A DNA stretch of 64,000 nucleotides from Pseudoips prasinana (taxonomy: Eukaryota; Arthropoda; Insecta; Lepidoptera; Nolidae), in NCBI GenBank assembly GCA_951640165.1, contig OX621237.1, forward strand, positions 15,562,001 through 15,626,000. Direction: 5' to 3'. Every line of letters starts with the position of its first letter. Within the stretch, counting starts at the first letter, position 1. Of the stretch, positions 34,078 to 44,984 are shown one piece after another. Both the position numbers and the translations under genes were made by a program. A model generated the notes under the pieces. It ran no database searches. It had not been told where the DNA came from and worked only from the letters and a program-made list of their open reading frames with translations.

Positions 34078-35359
34078 GGTCTTTACCTATGAAATTGCCG
34101 TTTTGTATGAAAAAATTTAAACGAATTTTTTTCATGAATTTTTTTATTTGTATTAATCGAAGTAATCACCCATGCAATCAATGCATCTTTGCCATCGCAG
34201 TGGCAGTTTATTGATGCCCTTCTTAAAGAAATCAGCTGGACGGGAGGCAACAAATTCTTCAAAGGCATTTTGTACTGCCTCTCGGGTATTGAATTTTTTT
34301 CCCGCCAAGAAGTTATCCAAATTCTGGAAAAAGTAGTAGTCTGTAGGCGCAAGGTCTGGTGAGTAGGGCGGATGACGGAGAGCTTCCAACCCCAGTTCTT
34401 GCAACTTGGAGACCGTCTGCTGTGCAGTATGAGGTCGCGCGTTGTCGTGCAGGAGCAGCGGAGACGAGCGATTGACCAATGCTGGTTGGAGATGCGCCAG
34501 CTTCTCCATCATTGTGCTCAGTTCTTCACAGTACACATCTGCAGTAATGCTCACCCCGTTTGGTAAGAAGCTGTGATGAATCACACCGGCGCTAGACCAC
34601 CAAACAGTGACCATCACTTTTCTAGGGGTAAGTTTTCGTTTAGGGCATTGTTTAGGTGCTGAACCAGGATCCAACCAACTTGCTGAGCGCTTGCGGTCAT
34701 CAAACAGAATCCATTTTTCATCGCAGGTAACAATGCGGTTCAAAATTCCTTCATTTGTGTGTCTGTTGAGCAGTGCAAGGCACGTCTCGACGCGTACTTC
34801 GCGCTGGCGATCATTGAGTTCGTGGGGCACCCATTTGTCAAGCTTTTTTACCTTGCCAATTTGACGCAAATGGACCAATATTGTTTTGACGCTAACGTCG
34901 AAAGCTGCTGCTAATTCAGCCGTAGATTGTGTATCATCAGCTTCCACAACCGCCTTTAATTCGTCATTGTCGACCAAAGTCTTCGGACGACCGCGAGGTT
35001 CATTTTTCAGGTCGAAATTTCCAGAACGGAAGCGAGCAAACCAATAACAGGTGGTGCGTTGGTTTGTAGTGTTAGCTCCGTAAACGTCGTTGATGTTGCG
35101 TGCCGCTTGTGCCGCGTTGCTGCCACGACGGTACTCATATTCCATAATTACTCGAATTTTTAACGTATCCATGATGACGAAAAAGATTGAAATGCGATGA
35201 GAATGTAACACTAATCAATAAAGAAATGACTACTTTTGGAAAAAAGAATCCATGTTTTTAAAATAAAATTAATTTGAAATTAGAATTCTTAGCCAAACAA
35301 AAATTATTTTGATTTGAAATGGCCAGTACTGCAGAACGGCAATTTCATAGGTAAAGACC
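34078..35359 (-). mobile_element. Mariner transposon, complete, cecropia-type
   Basis: Perfect 25 bp terminal inverted repeats (ggtctttacctatgaaattg and cognate) lie at 34078-34102 and 35335-35359, each next to a TA (34076-34077 and 35360-35361), the target duplication of mariners. The 1282 bp element encodes one uninterrupted transposase on the minus strand. Length, ends and ORF fit a complete Tc1/mariner-superfamily element. The identical arms and open frame suggest recent insertion. Confidence 0.95.
34153..35172 (-). CDS. Mariner transposase
   Basis: Cut-and-paste transposase of 339 aa counted from the Met of MDTLKIRVIMEY (35172); a further in-frame ATG upstream would add 13 residues, but 339 is close to the usual family length. 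Residues 1-110 are the two helix-turn-helix modules that bind the inverted repeats (RNINDVYG, GRPKTL). WVPHEL at 114-119 is the mariner linker motif. The catalytic triad is D151 (VTCDEKW), D243 (LLHDNARPHTA) and D278 (YSPDLAPTD), so the last spacing is the DD34D expected for mariners. It closely resembles the transposase moiety of vertebrate SETMAR, which places it in the cecropia subfamily. All key residues are present, and it could be active. Confidence 0.95.
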   Translation of the reverse strand: MDTLKIRVIMEYEYRRGSNAAQAARNINDVYGANTTNQRTTCYWFARFRSGNFDLKNEPRGRPKTLVDNDELKAVVEADDTQSTAELAAAFDVSVKTILVHLRQIGKVKKLDKWVPHELNDRQREVRVETCLALLNRHTNEGILNRIVTCDEKWILFDDRKRSASWLDPGSAPKQCPKRKLTPRKVMVTVWWSSAGVIHHSFLPNGVSITADVYCEELSTMMEKLAHLQPALVNRSSPLLLHDNARPHTAQQTVSKLQELGLEALRHPPYSPDLAPTDYYFFQNLDNFLAGKKFNTREAVQNAFEEFVASRPADFFKKGINKLPLRWQRCIDCMGDYFD

Positions 35360-35507
35360 TAATATCAACAAATGCATTTTGTTTGTTGCGGTGTTTCGGT
35401 GGTGTTTTACATAGCGGTGTCGGATTTATGCGCGGTTCCGTTACACGATCAAATAATTCATCAATTTCGTCTTCAATTATATCAAATATTACCATTTTAT
35501 TAAATTA

Positions 35508-35715
35508 CTAGCTGTGCCCCGCGGTTTTACCCGCGTTAAACTTTATAAATTATCACAGCTCCTCACCAGTAGGTGATAGCGTGATAATATGTAGCCTATA
35601 TGTTGACCCGACCTCTTAGTAATATTCATGCAAAGTTTGAAGTAAATCCATGCAGTACCTTTTGAGTTTAGCCCGGACATACATACAGACAATCAGATAA
35701 AAATTCTTAAAAACC
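35508..35715 (-). mobile_element. Helitron 3' end (HelA family), truncated
   Basis: The + strand reads a|CTAGCTGTGCCCCGCGG then ttttacccgcgttaaacttt, the reverse complement of the hairpin and CTAG end seen at 10270-10309. The block gtttagcccggacatacata follows. It stops abruptly before the 5' end, where another repeat begins. Confidence 0.8.
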
Positions 35716-35719
35716 GGCC

Positions 35720-35995
35720 AAGTGCGAGTCGGCCTTGCCCATGAAGAGTTCCGTACCAGCAAGTATTTCAGTTGATTAAATGAAAGCAAATTGCGGTTTA
35801 CGATTTATGACGTATTAAATAAAAACTACTTGCTAGATCTCGTTCAAACCAATTTTTGTTGTTAGTTTGCATGGTAATGTACCTCATATATTATTTTTAG
35901 TTTTAGCATTCTCTTATTTTAGAACTTACACTAATTTTACCACTTTGGAAGTGTCTCTCGCGCAAACTATTCAGTTTAGAAAAAAATGATATTAG
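35720..35995 (+). repeat. Terminal-inverted-repeat element (family G), partial copy
   Basis: It begins aaaaaccggccaagtgcgag, then tcggccttgcccatgaagag, and follows the copy at 47082 base for base through ttgattaaatgaaag, aagtgtctctcgcgcaaact and attcagtttagaaaaaa, then stops. This is a high-copy repeat of lepidopteran genomes. The right half is missing. Confidence 0.75.
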
Positions 35996-36019
35996 AAACC
36001 TCTAATATATATGATAATA

Positions 36020-36285
36020 ATAATAATAATATAATAATAATATCTAGGGACAATGTCACACAGATCATCCTAGCCCCAAACTAAGCAAAGCCTGTACTAT
36101 GGGTACCAGGCGACGATATACATACTTATATAGCTAGATAACTACTTATATACATAGAAAACATCCATGACTCAGAAACAAATATTCGTGCTCATCACAC
36201 AAATATTTGCACTTACCGGGATTCGAACCCAGGACCACCAGCTTCGTAGGCAGGAGCACTACCAACTAGGCTACGGTGACCGTCA
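36020..36285 (-). mobile_element. tRNA-derived SINE (family C), intact copy
   Basis: On the minus strand: the A-box-like TAGTTGGTAGTGC, the B-box GGTTCGAATCC, then the body with gtgtgatgagcacgaatatt and a terminal ATT-rich tail (aataataataat on the + strand at about 36015). It is the reference for the split copy at 4025-4514. It is not a functional tRNA gene; there is no matching acceptor stem. Confidence 0.85.
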
Positions 36286-36614
36286 ATCTACTTTATGTGC
36301 ACAAAAATAAAGATTCCTTATGTAAAAGTAGCGATACTCATAATTTAAATTTTCGTTACATATTACCCTTCTCGAAATAATGAGTTACTGAGTTTTTTGG
36401 CACTGTTTCTTTAGTAGCTGCCACGTCATATACTGCACGATAGGGTAAAAAAATTCGTTTCCACACAAATGTAACGTTTTTACGGAATAATCGAATTTTG
36501 AATTTGAATTAATATTAGTCTAGTTAAAACCTATTCGTAATTATGCAGTTCTGATAAGTAGTTACATACTACAGTATTATATAGGTAATGTAAAATAAAA
36601 AAGCTAGTGTAGCT

Positions 36615-36716
36615 TAATAAGCTATATTAGCTATGCATTTCCAGTAAAAGCTGATCCCGCGTTGTATAGGATTTCCATACAATGAGAGGTCAGCTTATAT
36701 TGGAAATTAATAGCTT
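36615..36716. repeat. Imperfect hairpin, possible small MITE
   Basis: The left part (aagctatattagctatgcat, then ttccagtaaaagctgatc) and the right part (ggtcagcttatattggaaat, then taatagctt) are inverted relatives around ggatttccatac. Arms differ by several bases. Confidence 0.5.
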
Positions 36717-36719
36717 GAT

Positions 36720-38150
36720 ATGTAGCCGTGCGTACACTAAGGGAACTTTTTGTTATGCCACTGTTCTATAATTATTCGAGTCACCATCATGGCGATCAAT
36801 AAGTGCCCTACTTTGAGCATACTATGAGTAAATTATTGTAAAATCATAGTACGTTTAGACCCCTATTCATGTAATATCTAGGTTTTATAGATTTGACTAA
36901 AATTACTATGCTATCGTAATATAACAAATATTACCTTAGTAAGTAGATGTAGTTTATGATTGATAAAATAATAATACTTAGGTACCTATGTAAAACTATG
37001 AAATCACAGCAGCGAAAATATATATTTTCAACGCCATGGTGATTTCATTACGTGATTACCAGTTGGCTCATCATCTTTTCGCCAACAATCTATTATAAGG
37101 CCATTTTTTTTTTTGTAAAAGGTTATCCCTTATATTCTGCGATAATCTATACTAGAAATCAAATTTCCGATATTCATTCCTACCTATTTCTAGTAGTAAT
37201 TGTCTGGCAAATAAAGCTTATAATAAAAAAACATATTTAAAATTCCTATTTCGTGAATAATTGATTATTATGTATTTAAAACTTTTACACGTCTAAGTTT
37301 GCACACACATTGTATCATCTTAATTTTTTTGCTTTTCGCAGTAAAGGATTCAGAATTTTCTTCTTATTTAAAATGAATACGAATAAAAAAATCTGTCGTA
37401 TGTGGTTTTTAGCAATATTATCTTTAGTTCTTTAGTAAATATGGGTGAGGTCGGTCGGTTTATTAAGTGGGTGCGTGCGGGGTTGGGGTCGGACTTATAG
37501 ACAGTGTGGCCACAGAATATCAATCCTCAGATAGGAAACTGCATTGCAAAAGCTACACTGTAAAATCATGGAAAGATTTCCGCAACCATTATGAGAGCTT
37601 TACCGTAGTCATCGCACTCTGCATTAGTTGGCGACCAACAGTTAGGTTAGGTAAGGTTAAAATTCACTTTTGCCCTTTTTGATCTTTTAAACTATTAGTA
37701 AACTTTTGTAAGTTATAAAGAGTTGTATTTGTTAGTTTCTTTATTTTTTTAAATGACATTTACAGTTAGCCTAGTAAGTTCTCACTCCTTCAACAGACAA
37801 TAGAGGTGAGCGTGGGCTTAAGCAAATAAAGCAAATAAAATTACTCACTATAACCCGCGTCGAAGAGCACCCATCGGTCTGATCTTCGACTCTGAGCGGC
37901 TATTAACGAGGGGATGCAAGAGAGGCTCATAACTTAATAGGGGCGTTTTGTGCAACTGTCGCTCAACGTTAATAGGCGAAGACGCGGGGCTCATGTACGA
38001 TTGAGAATCGGACAGGGCATTTCATCGATACGAATACAAACAAAGGGTCATTGAGTGGTGTAAGTATTTGTAGTAGTTCTCATTCCGTTTTTTTTAATAC
38101 GAGCTTATTATACCACATTTGAATATTTACAAAGTATTGTTAAACTTCCA
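36720..38150. other. Intergenic DNA with one dispersed repeat fragment
   Basis: At about 37945 the block ttttgtgcaactgtcgctca, then acgttaataggcgaagacgc matches the copy at 18421. The ORFs at 37052-37240 and 37467-37682 have no recognisable content. Confidence 0.4.
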
Positions 38151-38152
38151 AA

Positions 38153-38199
38153 CTATTACATACAACTGTGTATATGCCATACACAGTTGTATGTAATAG
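38153..38199. repeat. Perfect hairpin, 20 bp arms, 7 bp loop
   Basis: ctattacatacaactgtgta pairs with tacacagttgtatgtaatag around tatgcca. Confidence 0.9.
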
Positions 38200-39511
38200 T
38201 GTCATTCATGATCGTTATTCGATTTGTGTTCGACAAGCATGAAAATATAGCTTTGTTCGCGGTATAAAATAAATGGCCATATAAAAAACAAACGAGAATT
38301 TTGATGATCGGAGGATACTAATCAACAAAAGTCAAACGTTATAAAATATCTGAAGTATAAATATTATTTCCTACTAAAAAGCTGTTATGATTACCCTCAG
38401 ATCTTACCATTTAAATCGAAAATTATGGTATTATGAATTTGATTCTCTAGCATTAAACTAATTTCAGCCACTGAAATAATGCGTTCCTGGCAGATGGAGA
38501 TCGAATGGACGACGTAACTTTGATTTAGCGTTGAATTTACAACAAAATATTTTCTCTAATAATAAACTATTATAATTAAAAAACTACATTATTAATATAA
38601 TTGATATAAAAAAATTATTAATTTAAAAATTAATTCGCTAAATTTGGCTGACGTCAGAAATTCATTTTTAAGCGATAAGACTTTTAAGGAGGGGAGTAAA
38701 TCTTACAAGCTCACGACAGTTTCCTACCATAAATAATGTTCAAATTACATAAAATCTTTGTGGTGATCCAAAAACTTATAACTGAACATTGACCTACAAA
38801 GGTAATTTTTAGAATGCGAGCCAGCTATGTTTTGAAACATTTGTTGGTCGAATACCGCGTTTGTATTTCCCTAAAAAATCTTAATGTTAAGGGAATATGT
38901 CATCATCTGTAACGTTTCACCATTACAATATTCTTGCAGATATTATTTAATATTAAAATATTCAAACATTGTTAAGTATTTTAACATAGAAATTTCTTTT
39001 TGTTGCTGTGTGTTTCTTAACTCAACATTATATTGTAGATATCTGGGGTAATATTGAGATATCATGATGTTAAGCTAAGCTCATGACATCTCAAGATAAG
39101 AAAGATATCTAGTGCTCGCCTATGAAGATTTGTTCACCAATGACTAGGTAGGTAAAGTGACAGGTTCAATGTGATGTGGGATCGTCTATATTTTTACATG
39201 TGTACTATCTATTGCCACGAGCTATAACTATATTTACTAATACGTTCTAGTTCTCTAATCTTACTGTGTTACTTAGAACTGGTATAATTTTCTGTGGCAT
39301 AGTAGGTAGTTCCCGCCCGCGGCCTCCCGCGCGACGTCTCCGTCGGAAGGACGAGAAAACCCCCGCTTACAATATCCGGTACTGATCCGTAATATCGCTC
39401 TATATGGGTTTAAGACATAAAACCAATGATTATTATTAATGGTACCTTATTATGCCAGTGCTCTTGCCAAACTCGTATGTTTTCCAACCACTCGTATGTG
39501 TTTTGATTAGA

Positions 39512-39806
39512 TTGCGAGTAGCGTTAGAATTAAAGCATTTACATTCAATATAATTCCTACAATGAATAGCTCCGAGAATTGAAATTACTTACAATACAAT
39601 ATCGGAACTTTTTCTATTATTTATTTTTGTGTACTTACTACTTTTATTACTTACAAAATTTGTACTAATAGCTTAACTTTACGCAATAAATTATTTTTTA
39701 TTTATACATATCTAATAAAAGTTCTGTAAGTAATTTCAATTTTCGGAGCAATTCTTTGTAGGAATTATATTGAATGTAAATAATTTAAGGCTGACGCTAC
39801 TCGCAA
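39512..39806. mobile_element. MITE with long terminal inverted repeats (family M2)
   Basis: About 80 bp of the left end (ttgcgagtagcgttagaatt, then tttacattcaatataattcc and ttgaaattacttaca) is repeated inverted at the right end (ending aaggctgacgctactcgcaa) with few differences. The centre is AT-rich with no ORF. Total length is about 295 bp. Confidence 0.85.
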
Positions 39807-40676
39807 ACGAGAAATCTTGATAAACTATCGCTTTACGAAGACGCGACGCCTAATTATACCAGTCCACCTGGCGGCAACTGGCACCGTTTAAAATCTAGAA
39901 TCATCAAAGAGTATTTTACCTATAGAAACTTATTTCAGAGCTAGACCTAAATCTAAATAAATAAGTATCACATGTTCTCATGAAGACAGTTAGTTCTCCC
40001 AACTGCAACACATACAATGTACTCCAAGATGTATATATATATATGTATATGTATATCATTTGCTGCTGGATTGTGTCAAGAACCAACAGGAAAGGAGAAT
40101 TTTAATCAATAAGTTCAATTTAAAAATATGTAACAGGTAGGTTTCATTCAAACAATTTTAGCACAACCAAAGACAGATGTGGCGAAAAGATTTGGCGCGT
40201 TGGTGTATCATGTTGATTAAAATTCTCATTTCAAATTAACTTTAAGGTATTTCTTGTAGTAGTTAGTATAAGGCATGATGGGGTTGGCGTATCCATTGGG
40301 ATAAAGACCCCAATTAAACAATTAAAGAAAAAAAAAAGTATCACATGTTCATGTTCGTGTACCTTATATAGGCTCTGCCTTATTGCTTTGTACGTTCACA
40401 TATTACCAGTATAATAAGTATATTATAATTTAAAAAATATCCATTCATATATACATTTCCATTAAACAATGTGTAAAAATCCGTTGATATATTTATGAAA
40501 CTCATATTTTTAGGAGTCACTTGTCATCATTGAATCACACCTCTTGGAAAGAAGCGGTCACCTGCCACCACTGTGACACTGTGACAAGAGAAGTACCTAT
40601 ACTTAATTCTTGAAAAATAAATAACTTTCACATAGTGACTACCACACAATAATGAAAATATCCTATGTAACTAATT

Positions 40677-40742
40677 AAAAAGTTGTAGATGCGTGCTATC
40701 TAATACCTTGTGATATACAAGGTATTACATCTACAACTTTTT
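40677..40742. repeat. Nested hairpin
   Basis: Outer arms aaaaagttgtagatg and catctacaacttttt pair, and inner arms aataccttg and caaggtatt pair. The left side has an unpaired 11-base bulge. Confidence 0.8.
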
Positions 40743-40769
40743 CACACCTATCTCTCAAACTTGGATATA

Positions 40770-41206
40770 CAGGGTGGCCGAGGAGTTGACATTCAAACGC
40801 AAAATTTTAATACTTTATGATGAGGAGTATCAGAATCAGCCCCATTTATGTTCCCCATTAAAAAAATAATTATACTTTGAAAATTTATGAGTCCTGAGCT
40901 CAAACCCTAATTTTGAACCTTCAAATAAATTCTAAGTCAGTTTTGCAATGATTAGATAAATCTTACTTTTTATGGTGTTAGGTTAGACTATGCTAATTAG
41001 TTATCACAAAAAACTAGTAATGTTCGACAGAACGAGAAAAAAACGAAAACTGATGTTAAAGGTGAAATTAAGGAAAAAAAATCATTAAAAAAATTCTAAC
41101 TCGAAAACTACGCAAATTCGTAGAACATACATGGGGGTGATTCGGATACTCCTCATCATAAAGTATCAAAATTTTGCGTTTGAACGTCAACTCCTCCGCC
41201 ACCCTG
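40770..41206. mobile_element. MITE with CAGGGTGG ends (family M3)
   Basis: Inverted ends of about 83 bp: cagggtggccgaggagttga at the left and the reverse complement of cagggtggcggaggagttga at the right, with only a few differences, continuing through caaacgcaaaattttaatac and tttatgatgaggagtatc. Both ends abut TATA, so the target duplication is TA or TATA, as in Tc1/mariner relatives. The short ORFs on both strands (41068-41328) lie on the right arm. Confidence 0.85.
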
Positions 41207-41937
41207 TATACAATATGCACAAGGACAACTTCATAATACATGTCAATAACCAATGGAATTTTAAACAGAGAGGCGACAGGACAGGAAAGTCTGGTATGAT
41301 AAAATCTTATTCACTTTGTAAGACGTGATATATAGATGGTCCATTTTTCAGTAGGTATTCGTAAAATCTTATCTGCGAATCAAATTAACTTTGACAGCTA
41401 ATTATGTTTGCAATCGTGTCCATCACAAAAATTGCTGGGTATTGATCGCATAACCTCTGGCTTAGCAGTCAGAATCACTACCCACTAGAACAACGGTTCC
41501 TTCTAAAACTTATATATTCTATATTAGTTTTCTATTTATTCAATAGTTCTCTCATTTCCTATTCAATTAAATAACAAAATTACTGCGATTAATAATAGTT
41601 ATTAGTTATTTTTAGTATATATTTTGTTGTTGTTTTCTTGTCTATTGAGACTTTTCTCCAGCAGTCAAATCGATTGATCGGTTTTATGGGGTAATTTTCT
41701 GTACTTGTGTGTTAATATTAAGAAAACAATAAATAAATATATACCGAAGTATTATCTAACTAGATGTCTTTGTGGAAGATTATAACAAGACGATCGTAAT
41801 TATACACGACATATACTAAAATATTGTATAATTATGGGAAATTTTAAGCCATCCCGTGACATAGGTTTACCTAGACTACTTGTTTGATACAGTATTATAC
41901 GTTACGTATTAAATTATAGGCAGGTATAAATAAATTG

Positions 41938-42305
41938 TAGGCCTCGTTGGTCTAGCGGTAGCGTGTTCAACCACAGATAATGTGGTCCTGAGTTTAAATC
42001 CCGGGTCAGGCCAACAAGTGATTTTGGGAATTTTCCGTAAAGAAAATTTTCAATATCAGCCCGAAGTTTGGGAGTTGGCGGTATTATACCGCCGTGCCTC
42101 GGAGAGCACGTAAAGCAGTCGGTTCTGTACTGCCCTCTTTCCGGTCGTGTCGCTAGTCTTCCAATCGGATCATGATAATGATGGATAGAAAGTGCCCCTG
42201 TGTTTGCACACACACTTGTGCACTATAATACCTATGTCCAGCGCAGTTGACTCGTCTCTACTGAGAGCGGCCGTCGTGGCCTTAATTCGGGCCTGGAGGG
42301 CATTA
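41938..42305 (+). mobile_element. tRNA-derived SINE (family A), best copy
   Basis: The head has an A-box-like tggtctagcggtagcg and a B-box-like gagtttaaatcccggg. Then come cagcccgaagtttgggagtt, a ggagagcacgtaaagc block, ctttccggtcgtgtcgctag and cccctgtgtttgcacaca. The end is a variant of gccgcggcc (gcggccgtcgtggcc). The overlapping minus-strand ORFs (41914-42370) are SINE sequence. Confidence 0.8.
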
Positions 42306-42443
42306 TTGTTATAGGCAGGTAGGTACATAAAGGTTATTTTTCCCAGGTGTTTAAGTAGAAAGATACACATCTGACGATTTTGTGAAGAAAATTTAAAAGA
42401 ATTTTATTTAGGTCGGTGAGACATGGACAATTAGTTTATGAAA

Positions 42444-42614
42444 CTAATATTATAAAGGCGAAAGTATGTGAGTGTGTATGTTTATTACTTCTTCACGTCT
42501 AAACGGATGGAGCGATTTAAAAAAAAATGGCATGGAGTTAGCTGACAACCTAGTTTAATATATAGGCTATAATTTATAAAGTTTAACGCGGATAAAACCG
42601 TGGGGCACAGCTAG
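42444..42614 (+). mobile_element. Short non-autonomous Helitron-like element
   Basis: It starts ctaatattataaaggcgaaa and ends with a GC hairpin and CTAG (acgcggataaaaccgtgg...cagCTAG then T). It has about 170 bases and no ORF. Confidence 0.65.
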
Positions 42615-42904
42615 TGTTACATAAAAGAACTTTTGTTTTGTTCTGAATAATGGTAATTTTTGTATCGTTACAATATACTTGTAGCTAATGGTACATATTT
42701 CGTAACTTGGTGGATAATTATTGTTTGTTGAGGCACTATTCAACATTTATGGTAAAATAAATGAATATTCATTATGATTATGCCACGTACATAATCATTA
42801 ATCAAATAAGAACTTTCCAAAATAACCCATGGGTATAATTTATGGACGGAGGTGATGTTTAGTTTTCCTATGAAAAAGATAACTTATATATTATTAAATT
42901 ATAT

Positions 42905-43085
42905 TTTTGTGTGGCGCAACGGTTAAGACAGTTGCCTCGCCAATTCGTCCCAGTTTCGAATCCCGCACAGTGCAAGTATTTGTTTGTTAAGAAATAGTTG
43001 TTCTGAGTCTGGATGTACTTTTCGTACCTCAATTATATTTGGTTCCGATGGTAGCACCGTCGATATGAACACAAGGTCCGCCATA
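42905..43085 (+). mobile_element. tRNA-derived SINE (family D)
   Basis: tgtggcgcaacggttaagac carries the A-box-like region, cagtttcgaatcccgcacag the B-box, and ttgttctgagtctggatgta the body. Confidence 0.7.
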
Positions 43086-43479
43086 ATAATAATACTGAAT
43101 TCTTACCCTAGTATAGACAGGACCATTCAGACTTACATATAAATTTCGATAATTAAACTTATATATACTCCTGACTACAACTTAATATTATTATGTTAAA
43201 CTAAATGTTACTTCTAAATGTTATCATACCATCCGTGTACCTAAGTATCTATATATACTTACCTAGAAAAAATTATGTACCTTTACTTAACTATATTACT
43301 ACAAACATGGTCTGACTATTTACATGCGCTACGTGAGTAAAAACCTCTTTTATTTAATTATATGTTTGTAAAGTACCCCAAGACATAGGGATTCATCTGA
43401 TTCCTAGTGCGGGCGTTATCTTTCTCAAAAAAAATCTGCTTCGGGCATAGAATACTTGGGTCACGACGTTTGTGGAATT

Positions 43480-43605
43480 TCGATCGTGCAATTGCAAATC
43501 ATTTATGACACAAGGCAAACATCCAGACAGAGAACTGGAGAACAGCGGGCATCGTGGTATAAGCAACTATTTTACCCGCTGCGCCACACGTGCATTCTAA
43601 TTTTG
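43480..43605 (-). repeat. tRNA-derived SINE (family D), minus strand, worn
   Basis: The reverse complement begins gcacgtgtggcgcagcgggt and continues aaaatagttgcttataccac, a family D head. The B-box is worn. Confidence 0.5.
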
Positions 43606-43680
43606 GAAAAAGGGCTCGAAATATAGAAAGACAACATTACAAAGTGCGGTATGAAATCGAGTCTTCAGGCTTTATATGTA

Positions 43681-43813
43681 CAGACGCCAGCACATCAAGC
43701 TACCCCAATTTGTCAAATATCCCCAATTGAAAGTGAACCTTATGCTTTTGTGATAAAGTTGAAAATCTATAAAAGGAATTCGACAGATTGGGGTAGCCGG
43801 ATGTGCTGGCGTA
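43681..43813. mobile_element. Hairpin MITE (family M1), copy 3
   Basis: cagacgccagcacatcaagc at the left and gggtagccggatgtgctggc at the right pair, with a centre containing ttgtgataaagttgaaaatc. It is the most symmetrical of the three copies. Confidence 0.85.
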
Positions 43814-43844
43814 GGAAACTGTTAAAAAATGCTTTTATTTCTTA

Positions 43845-44150
43845 CTAGCTGTGCTCCGCGGTTTTACCCGCGTTAAACTTTATAAGTTATCACTGCTCCT
43901 CCACCGTAGGTGACAGCGTGATAATATGTAGCCTATATGTTGAGCCGATCTCTGAGTAATATTCATGCAAAATTTGTTGTAAATCCATGGAGTAGGTACT
44001 TTTTGAGTTTAGCCCGAACATACATACAGACAAAAAATCTAAAAACTATATTTTTGGCTTCGATATCGTTTGTAGATCACGCCCCAAGTAACCTTTTTAA
44101 AAAATATTCATTGTACAGTTTTGACTTTTCTACGATTTTATTATATTTCT
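43845..44150 (-). mobile_element. Non-autonomous Helitron (HelA family), minus strand
   Basis: + strand a|CTAGCTGTGCTCCGCGG then ttttacccgcgttaaacttt, followed by gtttagcccgaacatacata, ttggcttcgatatcgtttgt and an end near tacgattttattatatttct. The blocks run in reverse order to the copy at 9990-10309. Confidence 0.8.
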
Positions 44151-44605
44151 TATGACAAGTTATTATTGACTGGCAATATAAATTAAACCATCCCTTGCTT
44201 TATTGTTTGAAGTATATGCGAAATATTAAAACAACTACCAACGTTATATTGTTATAACTACAGAAAAGATTCATGTATACATTACAATAACAGAGTACCT
44301 ACCTTTTTATATATAGGTACATACCTATTTACCTAGCACAGTCTTTTAAAAATATTCTAGCATAATCCTGTTTGTGTTTGATTGTTCGCGAAGTTTTTTT
44401 TTCAAAGTCAAAGTCATTTTTTTTTAAAGAATGTATTAATCAGATTTAGCTTTCGAGCGAACAACTCAAATTAAATAATACCATAGTGTTTGTTCGCCTA
44501 AGGAGGGTACGGGTACCGTCGCGTATCCGACTCATATCAACTGTTTTATTTTAGCGATAATTATATCTGTGTTTTATGGAAATTTTTAATTTGTTTCAGG
44601 TAAAG

Positions 44606-44984
44606 ATGAGGATCAAAACAACAGAAAACGGTAACGTGACCGTTTATAACCGACAGAACGTTTTGTCAGACATTAATTCCGACAATCGCTGTTGGATATC
44701 TTCAAATACTTCTGACTCAAATATAACCGATAACACAACAGCTCATTCGCCAGTTACAAATTGTAACACAATTTATGATCCTACACCGAATTTGGAGACG
44801 TACGAAAATTATACGAATGCTTCTGAGGACAATATTGAGAAGTTGAGTGCAGAATTGGTATGCAACAGACAGTACCGGATCAACAGGCGGACCGTGAATA
44901 CCAGTAAGACACTCAATAACTGTGATCCCGACAATCGTGATTCAGGCACGGATATAGTCCGCAGTACTACTCAAGACTCTATAG
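44606..44984 (+). CDS. Schip1: Schip1, upstream exon 1 (long isoform start)
   Basis: The exon opens after an acceptor ttgtttcag (44591-44599), and the first Met is [18 protein letters not shown] at 44606. It is polar and rich in Asn, Thr and Ser and likely disordered. It ends before gtattt, leaving one base of a Gly codon (phase 1), which fits the next exon. An in-frame ATG at 44576 also exists, and cag/gtaaag at that point could be a donor as well as an acceptor, so the true start is open. Confidence 0.65.

Noticed and set aside
34372..34864. Plus-strand ORFs inside the mariner
   Set aside because: They are antisense shadows of the transposase gene.
41068..41328. Overlapping short ORFs on both strands
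   Set aside because: They fall on the right arm of MITE M3.
41938..42015. Possible tRNA gene on the + strand
   Set aside because: Box A and B-like sequences are present, but the body is a shared SINE (also at 49200) and the stem arms do not pair.
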